Assembly: GCF_008040165.1 (NCBI RefSeq)
Contig: NZ_VRUR01000001.1
Location: 1,011,349 to 1,075,348 of the forward strand
Direction of reading: 5' to 3'
DNA from: Flagellimonas hymeniacidonis
Lineage (GTDB): Bacteria; Bacteroidota; Bacteroidia; Flavobacteriales; Flavobacteriaceae
Length of the DNA: 64,000 nucleotides
Part shown: positions 8,168-16,768 of the stretch, one piece after another
How positions within the stretch are numbered: the first letter of the stretch is position 1
How the letters are laid out: each line of letters begins with the position of its first letter
The notes under the pieces: generated by a model
The model's database searches: none
What the model saw: the letters and a program-made list of their open reading frames with translations, nothing else
Told to the model about the DNA's origin: nothing
Made by a program: the position numbers and the translations under genes

Positions 8168-9760
8168 ATGGGGAAAAAGAATTTAGAGCAATTGTTCAAA
8201 GACACCTTTAAGGACTTTCATGAGGTTCCAGACGAAAAAGTCTGGCAATCCATTGAAACTTCTTTGGACAAAAAGAAGCAAAAGAAAAGAGTTATTCCAA
8301 TTTGGTGGCGCCTGGGAGGGGTTGCAGCACTATTGGCAGTTCTATTTTACGTTATCAATCCGTTTGGTAACCAAAATAATGATGGTGAAATTATTACTGA
8401 AACCGAAAACAATAAGATATCCACTCAAAAAGATAGTATTGAGCAAGAATCAGATGGGTTAAACTTGCCTACAACTATAGATGAGACCCAGCAATTGACC
8501 AAATCTTCTAGTGACAATGGCAGTTCTACTTTGGAAAGCACAGAAGCCATCACAGAAAATGATTCCCAAAATACTTCCACTGAAAATAAAAGCATCAAGA
8601 TTGACCAGCAGCTTTTGACTTCTAGTTCTGATGGGCAAGGGAAAGCGGTGCAAAACAGAATTCAAAATCAAAACGGTTCAAAAGAAGATGAGCAGTTAAA
8701 TATCAATAAAAATTCCAATCGGAATGCTGTCGTTGTTAACAATACATTGGACAACAAGAGTCCCACGGAAGTTACTGAGTCCGAGGCATTGAAACTTTCA
8801 GAAAAAAATGAAGCTATTGCTGTTGCAACTTTAGAAGAAGAAACCAAAAACAAGATTTTACCCTCTGAGGAGAACAAAAATTCGGTTTTACAAAAAGAAA
8901 AAGTTCCTGAAAATACCGTCACAGAAGAAGCCGTAGCTCAAAATGAAGAAAAGAGCGAAGAGCTTGAAAAACGATCTATTTTTGAAGTAATTAATGAACA
9001 GCAAGAAGACGCGGTTGCAGAAAATTCTCAAGAAAAATGGTCTGTAGGTCCTTCCGTGGCCCCGGTGTATTTTAATGCCACAGGAGAAGGTTCGCCAATC
9101 CATTCTAATTTTGCCTCCAATTCCAAATCAGGGAATATCAACCTAAGTTATGGTCTTACCGTTGCATATAACTTGAGCAAAAAACTTAAAGTCCGTTCAG
9201 GTGTCCACAGAGTCGACTTTGGATATGATACCAATGAAGTGATATTCTCATCTTCTCTTGAAGGTTCCACGAATGAGTTGATAGATAATATTAGTTACAG
9301 CCAAACCTCTAGAAATTTGGTGTTACAAAGTAAAAATAACGCTCCAACCGCTGCCAATGATGCTTTGTTTGAGGTTGCAGCGAGCGAAAGCCCTGCTTTA
9401 GATGGCAAAATGGTACAACAGCTGGGTTATATTGAAGTGCCTGTCGAGCTCAATTATGCTTTAATTGATAATAAGTTTGGTGTCAACCTTATTGGAGGAG
9501 TGAGCTCACTTTTTCTTGTGGATAATTCGGTTTTGCTAGAGTCGGAGGGATTGGTAACAGAGGTAGGAGAAGCCAATAATGCAAACTCGGTAAACTTTAG
9601 CACCAATGTGGGGATTGGTCTTAATTATAAATTCTCCCCAAAAGCGCAATTAAATTTAGAACCTGTTTTTAAATATCAGCTAAATACTTTTTCGGAAACA
9701 GCCGGTCCATTTAGACCCTTTTCTGTGGGAGTTTATAGTGGTGTTACTTTTAAGTTCTAG
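8168..9760 (+). CDS. membrane protein: anti-sigma-like N-terminus, long linker, outer-membrane barrel
   Basis: About 530 aa. The N-terminus (MGKKNLEQLFKDTF, with VWQSIETSLDKKK) resembles the cytosolic part of small anti-sigma factors. One transmembrane helix follows at about 50-67 (LGGVAALLAVLFYVI). Then comes a low-complexity linker of about 220 residues rich in Glu, Asn, Ser, Thr and Gln. The C-terminal 230 residues look like a small outer-membrane beta-barrel, ending in alternating strands and a terminal Phe (SVGVYSGVTFKF). An in-frame ATG at 8150 overlaps the sigma stop; the ATG at 8168 gives the usual N-terminus. The gene follows the ECF sigma gene directly. Confidence 0.8.
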   Translation: MGKKNLEQLFKDTFKDFHEVPDEKVWQSIETSLDKKKQKKRVIPIWWRLGGVAALLAVLFYVINPFGNQNNDGEIITETENNKISTQKDSIEQESDGLNLPTTIDETQQLTKSSSDNGSSTLESTEAITENDSQNTSTENKSIKIDQQLLTSSSDGQGKAVQNRIQNQNGSKEDEQLNINKNSNRNAVVVNNTLDNKSPTEVTESEALKLSEKNEAIAVATLEEETKNKILPSEENKNSVLQKEKVPENTVTEEAVAQNEEKSEELEKRSIFEVINEQQEDAVAENSQEKWSVGPSVAPVYFNATGEGSPIHSNFASNSKSGNINLSYGLTVAYNLSKKLKVRSGVHRVDFGYDTNEVIFSSSLEGSTNELIDNISYSQTSRNLVLQSKNNAPTAANDALFEVAASESPALDGKMVQQLGYIEVPVELNYALIDNKFGVNLIGGVSSLFLVDNSVLLESEGLVTEVGEANNANSVNFSTNVGIGLNYKFSPKAQLNLEPVFKYQLNTFSETAGPFRPFSVGVYSGVTFKF

Positions 9761-9809
9761 TTATATAAAGATGTTGGTTAGGAAGGTTGCTCCTTTAGGC
9801 AATCAATTA

Positions 9810-9846
9810 AGCGCCTCGTGTTTATCGGGGTGCTTTTTTTGGTCAA
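9810..9846 (+). terminator. terminator after the sigma/anti-sigma pair
   Basis: AAGCGCCTCG and CGGGGTGCTT pair with G-U wobbles around a short loop and are followed by a T run. The rest of the 327-bp gap to the next gene holds a second copy of the 11-mer CTCGTGTTTAT at about 9866 and a candidate -7 box near its right end. No gene is seen in it. Confidence 0.75.
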
Positions 9847-10025
9847 TACTTTGAGGTCATCAAACTCGTGTTTATTTGAGGTAAACTTTCGTTAAAATAG
9901 CCTAATTTATTCCAAATTATAGGAAGGTTTTCTTCAAAAAGCAGCTTAGTAAATTATTCTTAAAGCTACCCTTAAAACTATTTGGCTAAATTTAATGTCA
10001 TAAATGTTTTTTTATGAAGACAGTA

Positions 10026-10033
10026 TAAATTTG
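10026..10033 (+). promoter_or_regulatory. candidate -7 box for the histidine kinase gene
   Basis: TAAATTTG matches TAnnTTTG exactly and lies 55 bp before the kinase ATG. A T-rich stretch sits at the -33 position, but no clear TTG is present, so this is a partial promoter match. Confidence 0.4.
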
Positions 10034-10087
10034 GAAAACTTAATTCTGTTTAGAATAACTTAAAGGTTCCCCAATCTTATTTAACCA

Positions 10088-11944
10088 ATGCATAAACTTC
10101 TAAGGAACATACTACTTCTCACATCCTTGCACTTAAGTGTTCCGGGGTTTGCCAGTAACACGTCCAACAGTATTGGGAAAGAAATTGCATTCAAAGTTTT
10201 CAAGGCTCAAGGAGATGGTTTTACCATACAACATATTTTAGATTCCCCTAATGTTTTTCAGAAACCAAATGATTTTATAGAAAAAACAAACGCAGATGAG
10301 GTTTTTTGGATACAATTGGATTTTGGCCCCTTGTTAGATGCTATAAAACTGGATTCTGCAGCATATCTAAAATTGAACACCTTTGATTATGGTGACTTAT
10401 TCTATCAAAAAGATAGTGTCATAGCTAAAAAAAGTATAGGGCAGTTTAACAAGAATAACATTATCCAAAAAATAAGCACGTCCTACTATTATTCGTTTTT
10501 AAACCTTAAAGCGGAGGATTTAATTAAAAATCGATATCTGATCCTTAAGGTAAGGCGCGTAACTTTTAATGAGGATATTAAGAACTGGCATTTTACCTAC
10601 TATAATCTTGCTCCCGATTCTTATATGACCTCCAGCGATTTCTCCAAAGAGGTTCCCTATTACTTTTTTGCAGGGCTTTGTTTTATTATGTGGTTTTCCA
10701 CACTTTCTTTCTTTTTTATGTTGAGAAAACCAGAATTCTTGTATTATTCCATTTACATCATCGTCACATTTATTTATGTGACTGGCAATAAATTTGGAAT
10801 TTATCAATATTTCTTTGACAACAATCATTTGACCCATTGGATATCCCAAAGTTTTATGATTCTGGCCAATTTGGCCTACGTATTCTTTTTTGTCAATTAT
10901 TTGCGCTCCAAAAAGGACTATCCCATTATTCACTTAATAGCCCAAGCTGTTGCTTGGCTTAATGTTATTACTATTATTCTCATATTCATTATTTATGGAA
11001 CAAATAACATCACTGGTTTCATTTATGTTTTAATGTATGCTTTTCAAGTATTATGTGTTTTGGCCATTTTGGGCCTTATTTATCTGCTTTTTATAGGCAA
11101 AGGACCCCTGGCATATTTTGTTGCTCTTGCTACATTGGCATATTGTATCGCCCCTATAGCACGCATCTATTTTGCGGAACCCGAAGATGGCCTTTTCCTT
11201 GACAGCCTTGTTTATTTGATAGTTGGTTGTTCTATTGAAATGGTAATATTTGCATTTGGATTAAACTACAAGGTTCATTTAGAATTGGTAGAGAACTTCC
11301 AACTTCAGCAAGATGCTTTTATGAACAAAACCAAAGCCTTGCGAGCCCAAATAAATCCTCATTTCATCTTTAATTCGTTAAGCTCAATCCAGCATTTGGT
11401 CTCTAGGAACAATAAGGTAAAGACACTAAAATATTTATCCAAGTTTAGCCGATTAACCCGCAACATCTTGGAAAGCTCCATGGAAACCAATGCCATGCTT
11501 ACCGAAGAGATTAAAATGATTCAGGATTATCTAGAGCTTGAGTCACTTCGTTTTGATAATGCTTTCACCTATAAAATACATGTTGACAAAAACTTGGATG
11601 CAAATGATGTTGAAATTCCTTTTATGATCTTACAGCCCTTTGTAGAGAATGCCATTATTCATGGCCTGCTACCAAAAAAGTATGGGATTAAAGAATTGAA
11701 CATCAATTTTAAAAAAGGTGATAACATAATGATCTGTGAAGTTGATGATACTGGTGTGGGCAGAAAAGTTGCTACCCAAAGATTGCATATTTATCAGAGA
11801 GAAAAGAAATCTAGGGGGCTAGAGGTAACCAGGCAACGATTGGAATCACTGGGCAAAAACCCCGAAAGCCTTCAAATTGTAGACAAGTTTGATCAGGATA
11901 ACAACCCTTTAGGTACAAAAGTGATCATCAACATACCTATATAA
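10088..11944 (+). CDS. LytS-family sensor histidine kinase with 7TM-DISM sensor
   Basis: 618 aa. A signal peptide (1-22) leads into a periplasmic 7TMR-DISM-type extracellular domain (about 30-175), seven membrane helices (about 190-393) and a LytS/YehU-type kinase core. The phospho-acceptor motif is INPHFIFNSLSSIQHLV (H425). The HATPase N-box region reads PFVENAIIHGL and a G-box follows (VDDTGVGRK). Such kinases usually work with a LytTR response regulator, but none is adjacent: the next gene is convergent plsC, only 1 bp away. The signal sensed is unknown. Confidence 0.9.
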   Translation: MHKLLRNILLLTSLHLSVPGFASNTSNSIGKEIAFKVFKAQGDGFTIQHILDSPNVFQKPNDFIEKTNADEVFWIQLDFGPLLDAIKLDSAAYLKLNTFDYGDLFYQKDSVIAKKSIGQFNKNNIIQKISTSYYYSFLNLKAEDLIKNRYLILKVRRVTFNEDIKNWHFTYYNLAPDSYMTSSDFSKEVPYYFFAGLCFIMWFSTLSFFFMLRKPEFLYYSIYIIVTFIYVTGNKFGIYQYFFDNNHLTHWISQSFMILANLAYVFFFVNYLRSKKDYPIIHLIAQAVAWLNVITIILIFIIYGTNNITGFIYVLMYAFQVLCVLAILGLIYLLFIGKGPLAYFVALATLAYCIAPIARIYFAEPEDGLFLDSLVYLIVGCSIEMVIFAFGLNYKVHLELVENFQLQQDAFMNKTKALRAQINPHFIFNSLSSIQHLVSRNNKVKTLKYLSKFSRLTRNILESSMETNAMLTEEIKMIQDYLELESLRFDNAFTYKIHVDKNLDANDVEIPFMILQPFVENAIIHGLLPKKYGIKELNINFKKGDNIMICEVDDTGVGRKVATQRLHIYQREKKSRGLEVTRQRLESLGKNPESLQIVDKFDQDNNPLGTKVIINIPI

Positions 11945-11945
11945 A

Positions 11946-12686
11946 TCAAAGCTTCTCACTTAGTTCCTTAAAAATCACTTCCCTTACCTCCTCTCTAAGA
12001 GTGGATTTATCCTCCTCTGCCAAAATACCAGTTTCAAAAAATTGATGTACCCGTGCCCTAATCCTGCCAGGCGCACCGTTTAAAAATGTAAACGGGAATC
12101 GTTTTTTGTTATCGTAAAAAGTTATGGGCACAACTGGAATTTTATGTGCAATAGCCATTTTAAAGGCTCCATCTTTAAATGCATCGAGCGCAATATGCTC
12201 TTCTGGCACTCCTCCTTCAGGAAAAATACAAATACTTAACCCTTGATCTAATCTTCGCTGTGCTCTTCTGTATACTCCTGTTCTACTTCTAATATTATCT
12301 CTATCCACCATTATACAGACACGCTTGTAAAAAAATCCAAAAACAGGAATTTTTACAAGTTCTTTTTTGCCCACAAACACAAACGGATTCTTACTCACCA
12401 TGAGCATCAACATTATGTCCAACATACTGGTGTGGTTTGCAATTAACATATAGCTTTTTCCTTTTTCCATATGTTGGTCCCTAACTATTTTTGGAAAGCA
12501 CCCCATACCATATAATATGGTTTTAGCCCATAAATTTCTGGCTAACCAAAAAAACTGCGGATAGGTTTTTTCAGAGAAAGTCGTAGCCAACAAAAAGGGA
12601 AAGAAAATGAATATAGGAAGTGTTACAAGGATGTAAAACCAAATTCTATACAAGACATGTCCTATGTTTTTGAAGATTGCAAACAC
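11946..12686 (-). CDS. plsC: 1-acyl-sn-glycerol-3-phosphate acyltransferase
   Basis: 246 aa. It transfers an acyl chain to lysophosphatidic acid in phospholipid synthesis at the inner membrane. A membrane helix lies at about 12-35. The catalytic motif NHTSMLD (the HX4D signature) and the acyl-acceptor motif FPEGGVPEE are both present. A fold-typical segment KIPVVPITFYDN follows. It is convergent with the kinase and divergent from the GlsB-type gene. The family is certain; the preferred lysophospholipid is not. Confidence 0.92.
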   Translation of the reverse strand: MFAIFKNIGHVLYRIWFYILVTLPIFIFFPFLLATTFSEKTYPQFFWLARNLWAKTILYGMGCFPKIVRDQHMEKGKSYMLIANHTSMLDIMLMLMVSKNPFVFVGKKELVKIPVFGFFYKRVCIMVDRDNIRSRTGVYRRAQRRLDQGLSICIFPEGGVPEEHIALDAFKDGAFKMAIAHKIPVVPITFYDNKKRFPFTFLNGAPGRIRARVHQFFETGILAEEDKSTLREEVREVIFKELSEKL

Positions 12687-12742
12687 GACCCAAAAGTAGA
12701 ATTTTTGAATATCTTTATGTAAACAATCTAAAAATCAATTAT

Positions 12743-12985
12743 ATGGGACTACTTTATGCGTTGTTAATTGGAGCTCTTGCAGGGTGGCTTGCTGGTAAAA
12801 TTATGAAGGGTGGTGGATTTGGAACCCTATTGAATATTATTCTGGGTATTGTGGGAGGTGTTGTGGGCAACTGGCTCTTTGGAACACTAGGAGTTCATAT
12901 TGGTTCTGGAATTGTCGGTGATGTTATTACTGGAGTTATTGGAGCAGTGGTAATCCTTTTTGTTGCAGGACTGTTTAAAAAATAG
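12743..12985 (+). CDS. GlsB/YeaQ/YmgE-family small membrane protein
   Basis: 80 aa made of three hydrophobic glycine-rich helices (MGLLYALLIGALAGWLAGKI, then GTLLNIILGIVGGVVGNWLF, then a final GVIGAVVILFVAGLFKK). This is the transglycosylase-associated (GlsB/YeaQ/YmgE) family, often induced by stress. Its biochemical role is not settled. An in-frame upstream ATG would add 22 residues outside the family pattern, so 12743 is the chosen start. Confidence 0.88.
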   Translation: MGLLYALLIGALAGWLAGKIMKGGGFGTLLNIILGIVGGVVGNWLFGTLGVHIGSGIVGDVITGVIGAVVILFVAGLFKK

Positions 12986-13007
12986 GTTTTGGCATTCTTT
13001 TCCCAAT

Positions 13008-13029
13008 AGCGGCTTATGCCGCTTTTTTT
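13008..13029 (+). terminator. terminator after the GlsB-type gene
   Basis: AGCGGC-TTAT-GCCGCT hairpin (6-bp stem, 4-nt loop) followed by a T tract, 22 bp after the stop codon. Confidence 0.85.
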
Positions 13030-13070
13030 ATCCCATGTGGATTGTTACATTTACGCCTTAAAAATTAGGT

Positions 13071-14039
13071 ATGTCCAGAATTTTAACCGGAATTCAAAGT
13101 ACAGGAACTCCACATTTGGGAAACATATTGGGGGCAATAATCCCGGCGATTCAAATGGCGCAAAATCCCAAAAACGAGTCTTTTCTTTTTATCGCTGATA
13201 TGCATTCCCTCACCCAGATAAAGAATGGGGAAGAATTAAGAAACAACACCTATGCCACCGCAGCTACTTGGCTAGCTTTTGGCCTGGATATTGAAAAGAC
13301 TGTTTTTTACAGACAAAGTGATGTTCCCCAAGTAACGGAATTGGCATGGTATCTTAGTTGTTTTTACCCGTATCAACGCCTAACCTTGGCACATTCTTTT
13401 AAGGACAAGGCGGATCGATTGGAAGATGTAAACTCTGGGCTATTTACCTACCCTATGCTCATGGCAGCCGATATTTTATTGTATGATGCACATATTGTTC
13501 CGGTAGGCAAAGATCAACTGCAACATTTGGAAATGACAAGGGATGTCGCTTCTAGATTTCATCACCAATTAGGGGAAACTTTTGTAATCCCTGAAGCCAA
13601 AGTGCAAAAGGAAACCATGTATGTTCCTGGTACGGATGGCGAAAAAATGAGCAAAAGCAAAGGAAATACCATTAATCTGTTCCAGCCAGATAAAAAATTA
13701 CGAAAGCAGCTTATGGGCATTGTTACGGATAGCACCCCGATGGAAGACCCAAAAGATCCGGCTAAGGACAATGTCTTTGCCTTATATAAAATACTGGCAT
13801 CCCCAGAGCAAATAGAAGAAATGAGTGCTAATTACCTAGCAGGAAATTATGGGTATGGTCATGCAAAGCAAGCACTATATGAGGTTATCTTGAACAGGTT
13901 TGAAGAGCCCCGCGAAAAATTTGAGTATTACATGAACCACTTAAATGAAGTGGATGAAGCTTTGAACTTTGGAGCAGAAAAAGCCAAAAAGGTGGCTGAT
14001 GGTGTTTTGGATCGGGTGAGAGGTAAGTTGGGGTATTAA
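13071..14039 (+). CDS. trpS: Tryptophanyl-tRNA synthetase
   Basis: 322 aa, class I synthetase that charges tRNA-Trp. The HIGH-type motif is TPHLGNILGA (about 13-22) and the KMSKS loop is GEKMSKSKG (about 190). Other family landmarks such as FLFIADMHSLT and DILLYDAHIVPVGKDQ are intact. It converges on dprA and the two coding regions overlap by 4 bp at the stop codons. The gene is complete and of normal length. Confidence 0.98.
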   Translation: MSRILTGIQSTGTPHLGNILGAIIPAIQMAQNPKNESFLFIADMHSLTQIKNGEELRNNTYATAATWLAFGLDIEKTVFYRQSDVPQVTELAWYLSCFYPYQRLTLAHSFKDKADRLEDVNSGLFTYPMLMAADILLYDAHIVPVGKDQLQHLEMTRDVASRFHHQLGETFVIPEAKVQKETMYVPGTDGEKMSKSKGNTINLFQPDKKLRKQLMGIVTDSTPMEDPKDPAKDNVFALYKILASPEQIEEMSANYLAGNYGYGHAKQALYEVILNRFEEPREKFEYYMNHLNEVDEALNFGAEKAKKVADGVLDRVRGKLGY

Positions 14040-15142
14040 ATCGCCTCAAACAGTTTACCAGGTAACGGCCGAACTACACCTTTCATTTCCAAATTAAAAA
14101 GTGTGGACGCTGTTTTAAAAATGGGCAGGTTGCACTCTAGGGCGACAGTATCAAGCAACTGTTTTCCGTTCATTTGCAAGTAGGAATAGATAATCCTTTC
14201 TGTTTCATCCAATTCTACAAACAACTGTTTTTGAACGGCAGTTTTTTTCTCTTTTTCTTCCAATTCCCACCCCAATAGATAAACCAATTCTGCAGCCGAA
14301 GTCAATATATGGGCCTTTTGGCGTTTGATAAGATCATTGCACCCTTTGCTAAACTTATCTGTGGACCTTCCTGGAACGGCGAATACTTCACGATTGTATC
14401 CATTTGCAATATCAGCAGTAACCAAACTTCCTCCTTTTTCGGCCGATTCAATTACAATCGTAGCCTCACTCATTCCTGCAATAATTCGGTTTCGTTTTAA
14501 AAAATTCTCCCGGTCCGGATTGCTCGTACTCCAAAACTCAGTTAAAAACCCACCATTCTTTTCTATTGGAGAAACATATTTTTTATGTGGTTTTGGATAC
14601 ACTTGATTTAATCCATGTGCCAAACAACCAATGGTTTGTAACCCCTTTTCGTTAGCTGCTTTCTGGATTGTGATATCCACTCCATAAGCAAAACCGCTTA
14701 CAATAATGGGGTCTAGGGGCAAAATCTCTTCAATAAATGCTTCACAAAATGCATTTCCGTAGCTAGTGATATTCCTAGTGCCTACTACACTAATGATTTT
14801 TTTGTTCTTCAAATCAATATTACCGCTTTGAAAAAGCAATATGGGCCCATCTATGCAGTGCTGAAGATACTTTGGGTAATCTTCATCCATAAAGTAAGTG
14901 AAAGCCACCTTCTCTTTTAAAAGAAAAACATACTCTGCTTCCGCTTCTTCTAGATGAATTGTGTCATGGAGTCCTTTTAATATTGTTTGCCCAACTCCCT
15001 CAATCTTTAATAGGCTTTGCACTTTGTCTTCAAAAACTGCTTTTGGGCTACCACAATGGGAAATCAGTTTTTTAGCCGTTACATCACCAATATTTGGAAT
15101 TTTCTGCAACCGAAGTGCGGCAAGAATTTCATCCTCAGTCAT
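14036..15142 (-). CDS. dprA: DNA-processing protein DprA
   Basis: 368 aa. DprA loads RecA on incoming single-stranded DNA during natural transformation. An N-terminal helix-hairpin-helix part (about 1-70) precedes the Rossmann-like core with VGTRNITSYG, SGFAYGVDI and GCLAHGLNQVYPKPH. A C-terminal winged-helix part (about 300-368) is present. Together with the TfoX-like protein at 35.8 kb this hints at competence, although dprA is also common in species not known to be transformable. It ends inside the trpS stop region (4-bp overlap). Confidence 0.95.
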   Translation of the reverse strand: MTEDEILAALRLQKIPNIGDVTAKKLISHCGSPKAVFEDKVQSLLKIEGVGQTILKGLHDTIHLEEAEAEYVFLLKEKVAFTYFMDEDYPKYLQHCIDGPILLFQSGNIDLKNKKIISVVGTRNITSYGNAFCEAFIEEILPLDPIIVSGFAYGVDITIQKAANEKGLQTIGCLAHGLNQVYPKPHKKYVSPIEKNGGFLTEFWSTSNPDRENFLKRNRIIAGMSEATIVIESAEKGGSLVTADIANGYNREVFAVPGRSTDKFSKGCNDLIKRQKAHILTSAAELVYLLGWELEEKEKKTAVQKQLFVELDETERIIYSYLQMNGKQLLDTVALECNLPIFKTASTLFNLEMKGVVRPLPGKLFEAI

Positions 15143-15246
15143 TTATATAAGTGGTTAAGTTGTTCACAAAATACAGAATTTCAAATGTTAATAAAAAGTG
15201 ATAGCCTCTATTTCGTTCTCTTCGTTTTTTTGCAATATTTGTGACA

Positions 15247-16191
15247 ATGCAGATTGAGTCCTACATAGAAGAATTATTATACAATTATAATTGTGTTGTT
15301 ATCCCAGGATTTGGAGCCTTTTTGGCACATGGGAAATCTGCGGAGCTTGATAACCAGACCAATACTTTAATTCCACCTTCCAAGACCGTTTCCTTTAACT
15401 CGCAATTATCCAAAAATGATGGTCTGCTAGTATCGCATATTGCAAAAGAAAAGCGTCTTGGTTATGAAGAATTGTTGCAAGAAGTTGAAAATGTAGCGGA
15501 AACTTGGAACAAAAAACTACAGCGTGGAGAAAACATTGAGCTTTTTGGTGTTGGTAAGTTGTGGTTGAACAGGGAGCAAAGAATTCAGTTTCAACCTGAA
15601 AATAAAATCAATTACCTAACCTCTTCTTTTGGTCTTTCCACTTTTGCTGCAACACCTATTCAGCGCGAAGTATTAAAAGAGGAAGTTGAAGAATTGGAGG
15701 AAAAGATTCCATTTATAATCACTCCAGAAAAAAGAGAGCAATCTTCTTTTAGACCGTGGTTAAAATATGCTGCCGTAATTCTTCTAGCTGTTTCCCTGGG
15801 TTCTACTTCTTATAGTGCCTATGATGGTATTCAAGAAAAACAAGTTGCTGCACAGCAAGATGCACAAAAACAAGTTTCCCGGCTTATTCAAGAAGCCACT
15901 TTCTTTGAAAGTGCTCCATTGGAATTTCCCGCAATTAACATCAAGGTCAATAAAAAGCAACTCGGAAAACATCATATCATTGCCGGTGCTTTCAGAATTG
16001 AAAAAAACGCTGAAAAGAAGGTGCGCATGCTCAAAAATAAAGGCTTTAATGCATTTTATTTAGGCGCGAACAAGTTTGGGTTGCATCAAGTGGCGTATGA
16101 TAGCTTTGAAAACCCCAAAGAAGCCCTTTCCTTTTTAAGAAAGATTAAAAGAACAGAGTCTGCAGATGCTTGGATGTTATCTGAGAAATAA
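15247..16191 (+). CDS. HU-CCDC81 and SPOR domain membrane protein
   Basis: About 314 aa. Two N-terminal modules of the bacterial HU-CCDC81 type (about 1-65, with NYNCVVIPGFGAFLAH, and about 70-130, with GENIELFGVGKL) resemble the HU/IHF fold. One transmembrane helix lies at about 173-195. The C-terminal ~75 residues form a SPOR domain (HHIIAGAFRIEKNAEK), a fold that binds denuded peptidoglycan at division sites. A GTG two codons upstream (15241) is possible, but the ATG at 15247 gives the usual MQIESYIEELL start. It could link chromosome or cytosolic partners to the septum; that role is inferred from the domains. Confidence 0.85.
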   Translation: MQIESYIEELLYNYNCVVIPGFGAFLAHGKSAELDNQTNTLIPPSKTVSFNSQLSKNDGLLVSHIAKEKRLGYEELLQEVENVAETWNKKLQRGENIELFGVGKLWLNREQRIQFQPENKINYLTSSFGLSTFAATPIQREVLKEEVEELEEKIPFIITPEKREQSSFRPWLKYAAVILLAVSLGSTSYSAYDGIQEKQVAAQQDAQKQVSRLIQEATFFESAPLEFPAINIKVNKKQLGKHHIIAGAFRIEKNAEKKVRMLKNKGFNAFYLGANKFGLHQVAYDSFENPKEALSFLRKIKRTESADAWMLSEK

Positions 16192-16201
16192 TCCTTGTTT
16201 C

Positions 16202-16234
16202 TTTAAAACCATATTCCACACTTCAATATCTTTG
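16202..16234 (+). promoter_or_regulatory. candidate thioesterase promoter
   Basis: TATCTTTG (16227-16234) matches the -7 pattern exactly. A TTTA at 16202-16205 lies 21 bp upstream as a weak -33 element. The ATG follows 18 bp later. Confidence 0.45.
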
Positions 16235-16252
16235 CGCAAAAATTAAAAGGCT

Positions 16253-16765
16253 ATGCGCACAAAAACACCGAGTGAATCACGAACTGTAATGACCGATATG
16301 GTATTGCCAAGTGAAACTAATCCTTTGAACAATCTTTTTGGAGGGGAACTTTTAGCTCGTATGGATAGGGCTGCCAGTATAGCGGCTAGACGGCACAGCA
16401 GAAGAATTACCGTCACTGCGGCCGTAAACCACGTTGCATTTAACCGTTCTGTCCCTTTAGGAAGTGTGGTAACTGTAGAAGCTGCCGTTTCAAGAGCTTT
16501 TAAAAGTTCTATGGAAATATTTATTGATGTTTGGATGGAAGACCGTTTTACAGGGGAACGCGCCAAAGCAAATGAGGCTATTTACACCTTTGTTGCGGTT
16601 GACGATACTGGAGTCCCCACTGAAGTTCCACAACTAGATCCCCAAACGGATTTGGAAAAGGAACGTTTTGCTGCCGCGCTTCGCAGAAAACAGCTTAGTT
16701 TGGTCTTGGCAGGAAAAATGAAGCCTTCAGATGCTACCGAATTGAAAGCCTTATTTACTTCTTAA
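16253..16765 (+). CDS. acyl-CoA thioesterase, YciA/BACH-type hotdog
   Basis: 170 aa single hotdog domain that hydrolyses acyl-CoA to free acid and CoA. The family signature PLNNLFGGELLARMD (about 24-38) and the following VTAAVNHVAFNR strand are present. The C-terminal helix region (about 135-170) is a normal extension. A free-standing gene that converges on the aldo/keto reductase, 3 bp apart. Substrate chain length cannot be read from the sequence. Confidence 0.9.
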   Translation: MRTKTPSESRTVMTDMVLPSETNPLNNLFGGELLARMDRAASIAARRHSRRITVTAAVNHVAFNRSVPLGSVVTVEAAVSRAFKSSMEIFIDVWMEDRFTGERAKANEAIYTFVAVDDTGVPTEVPQLDPQTDLEKERFAAALRRKQLSLVLAGKMKPSDATELKALFTS

Positions 16766-16768
16766 GAC

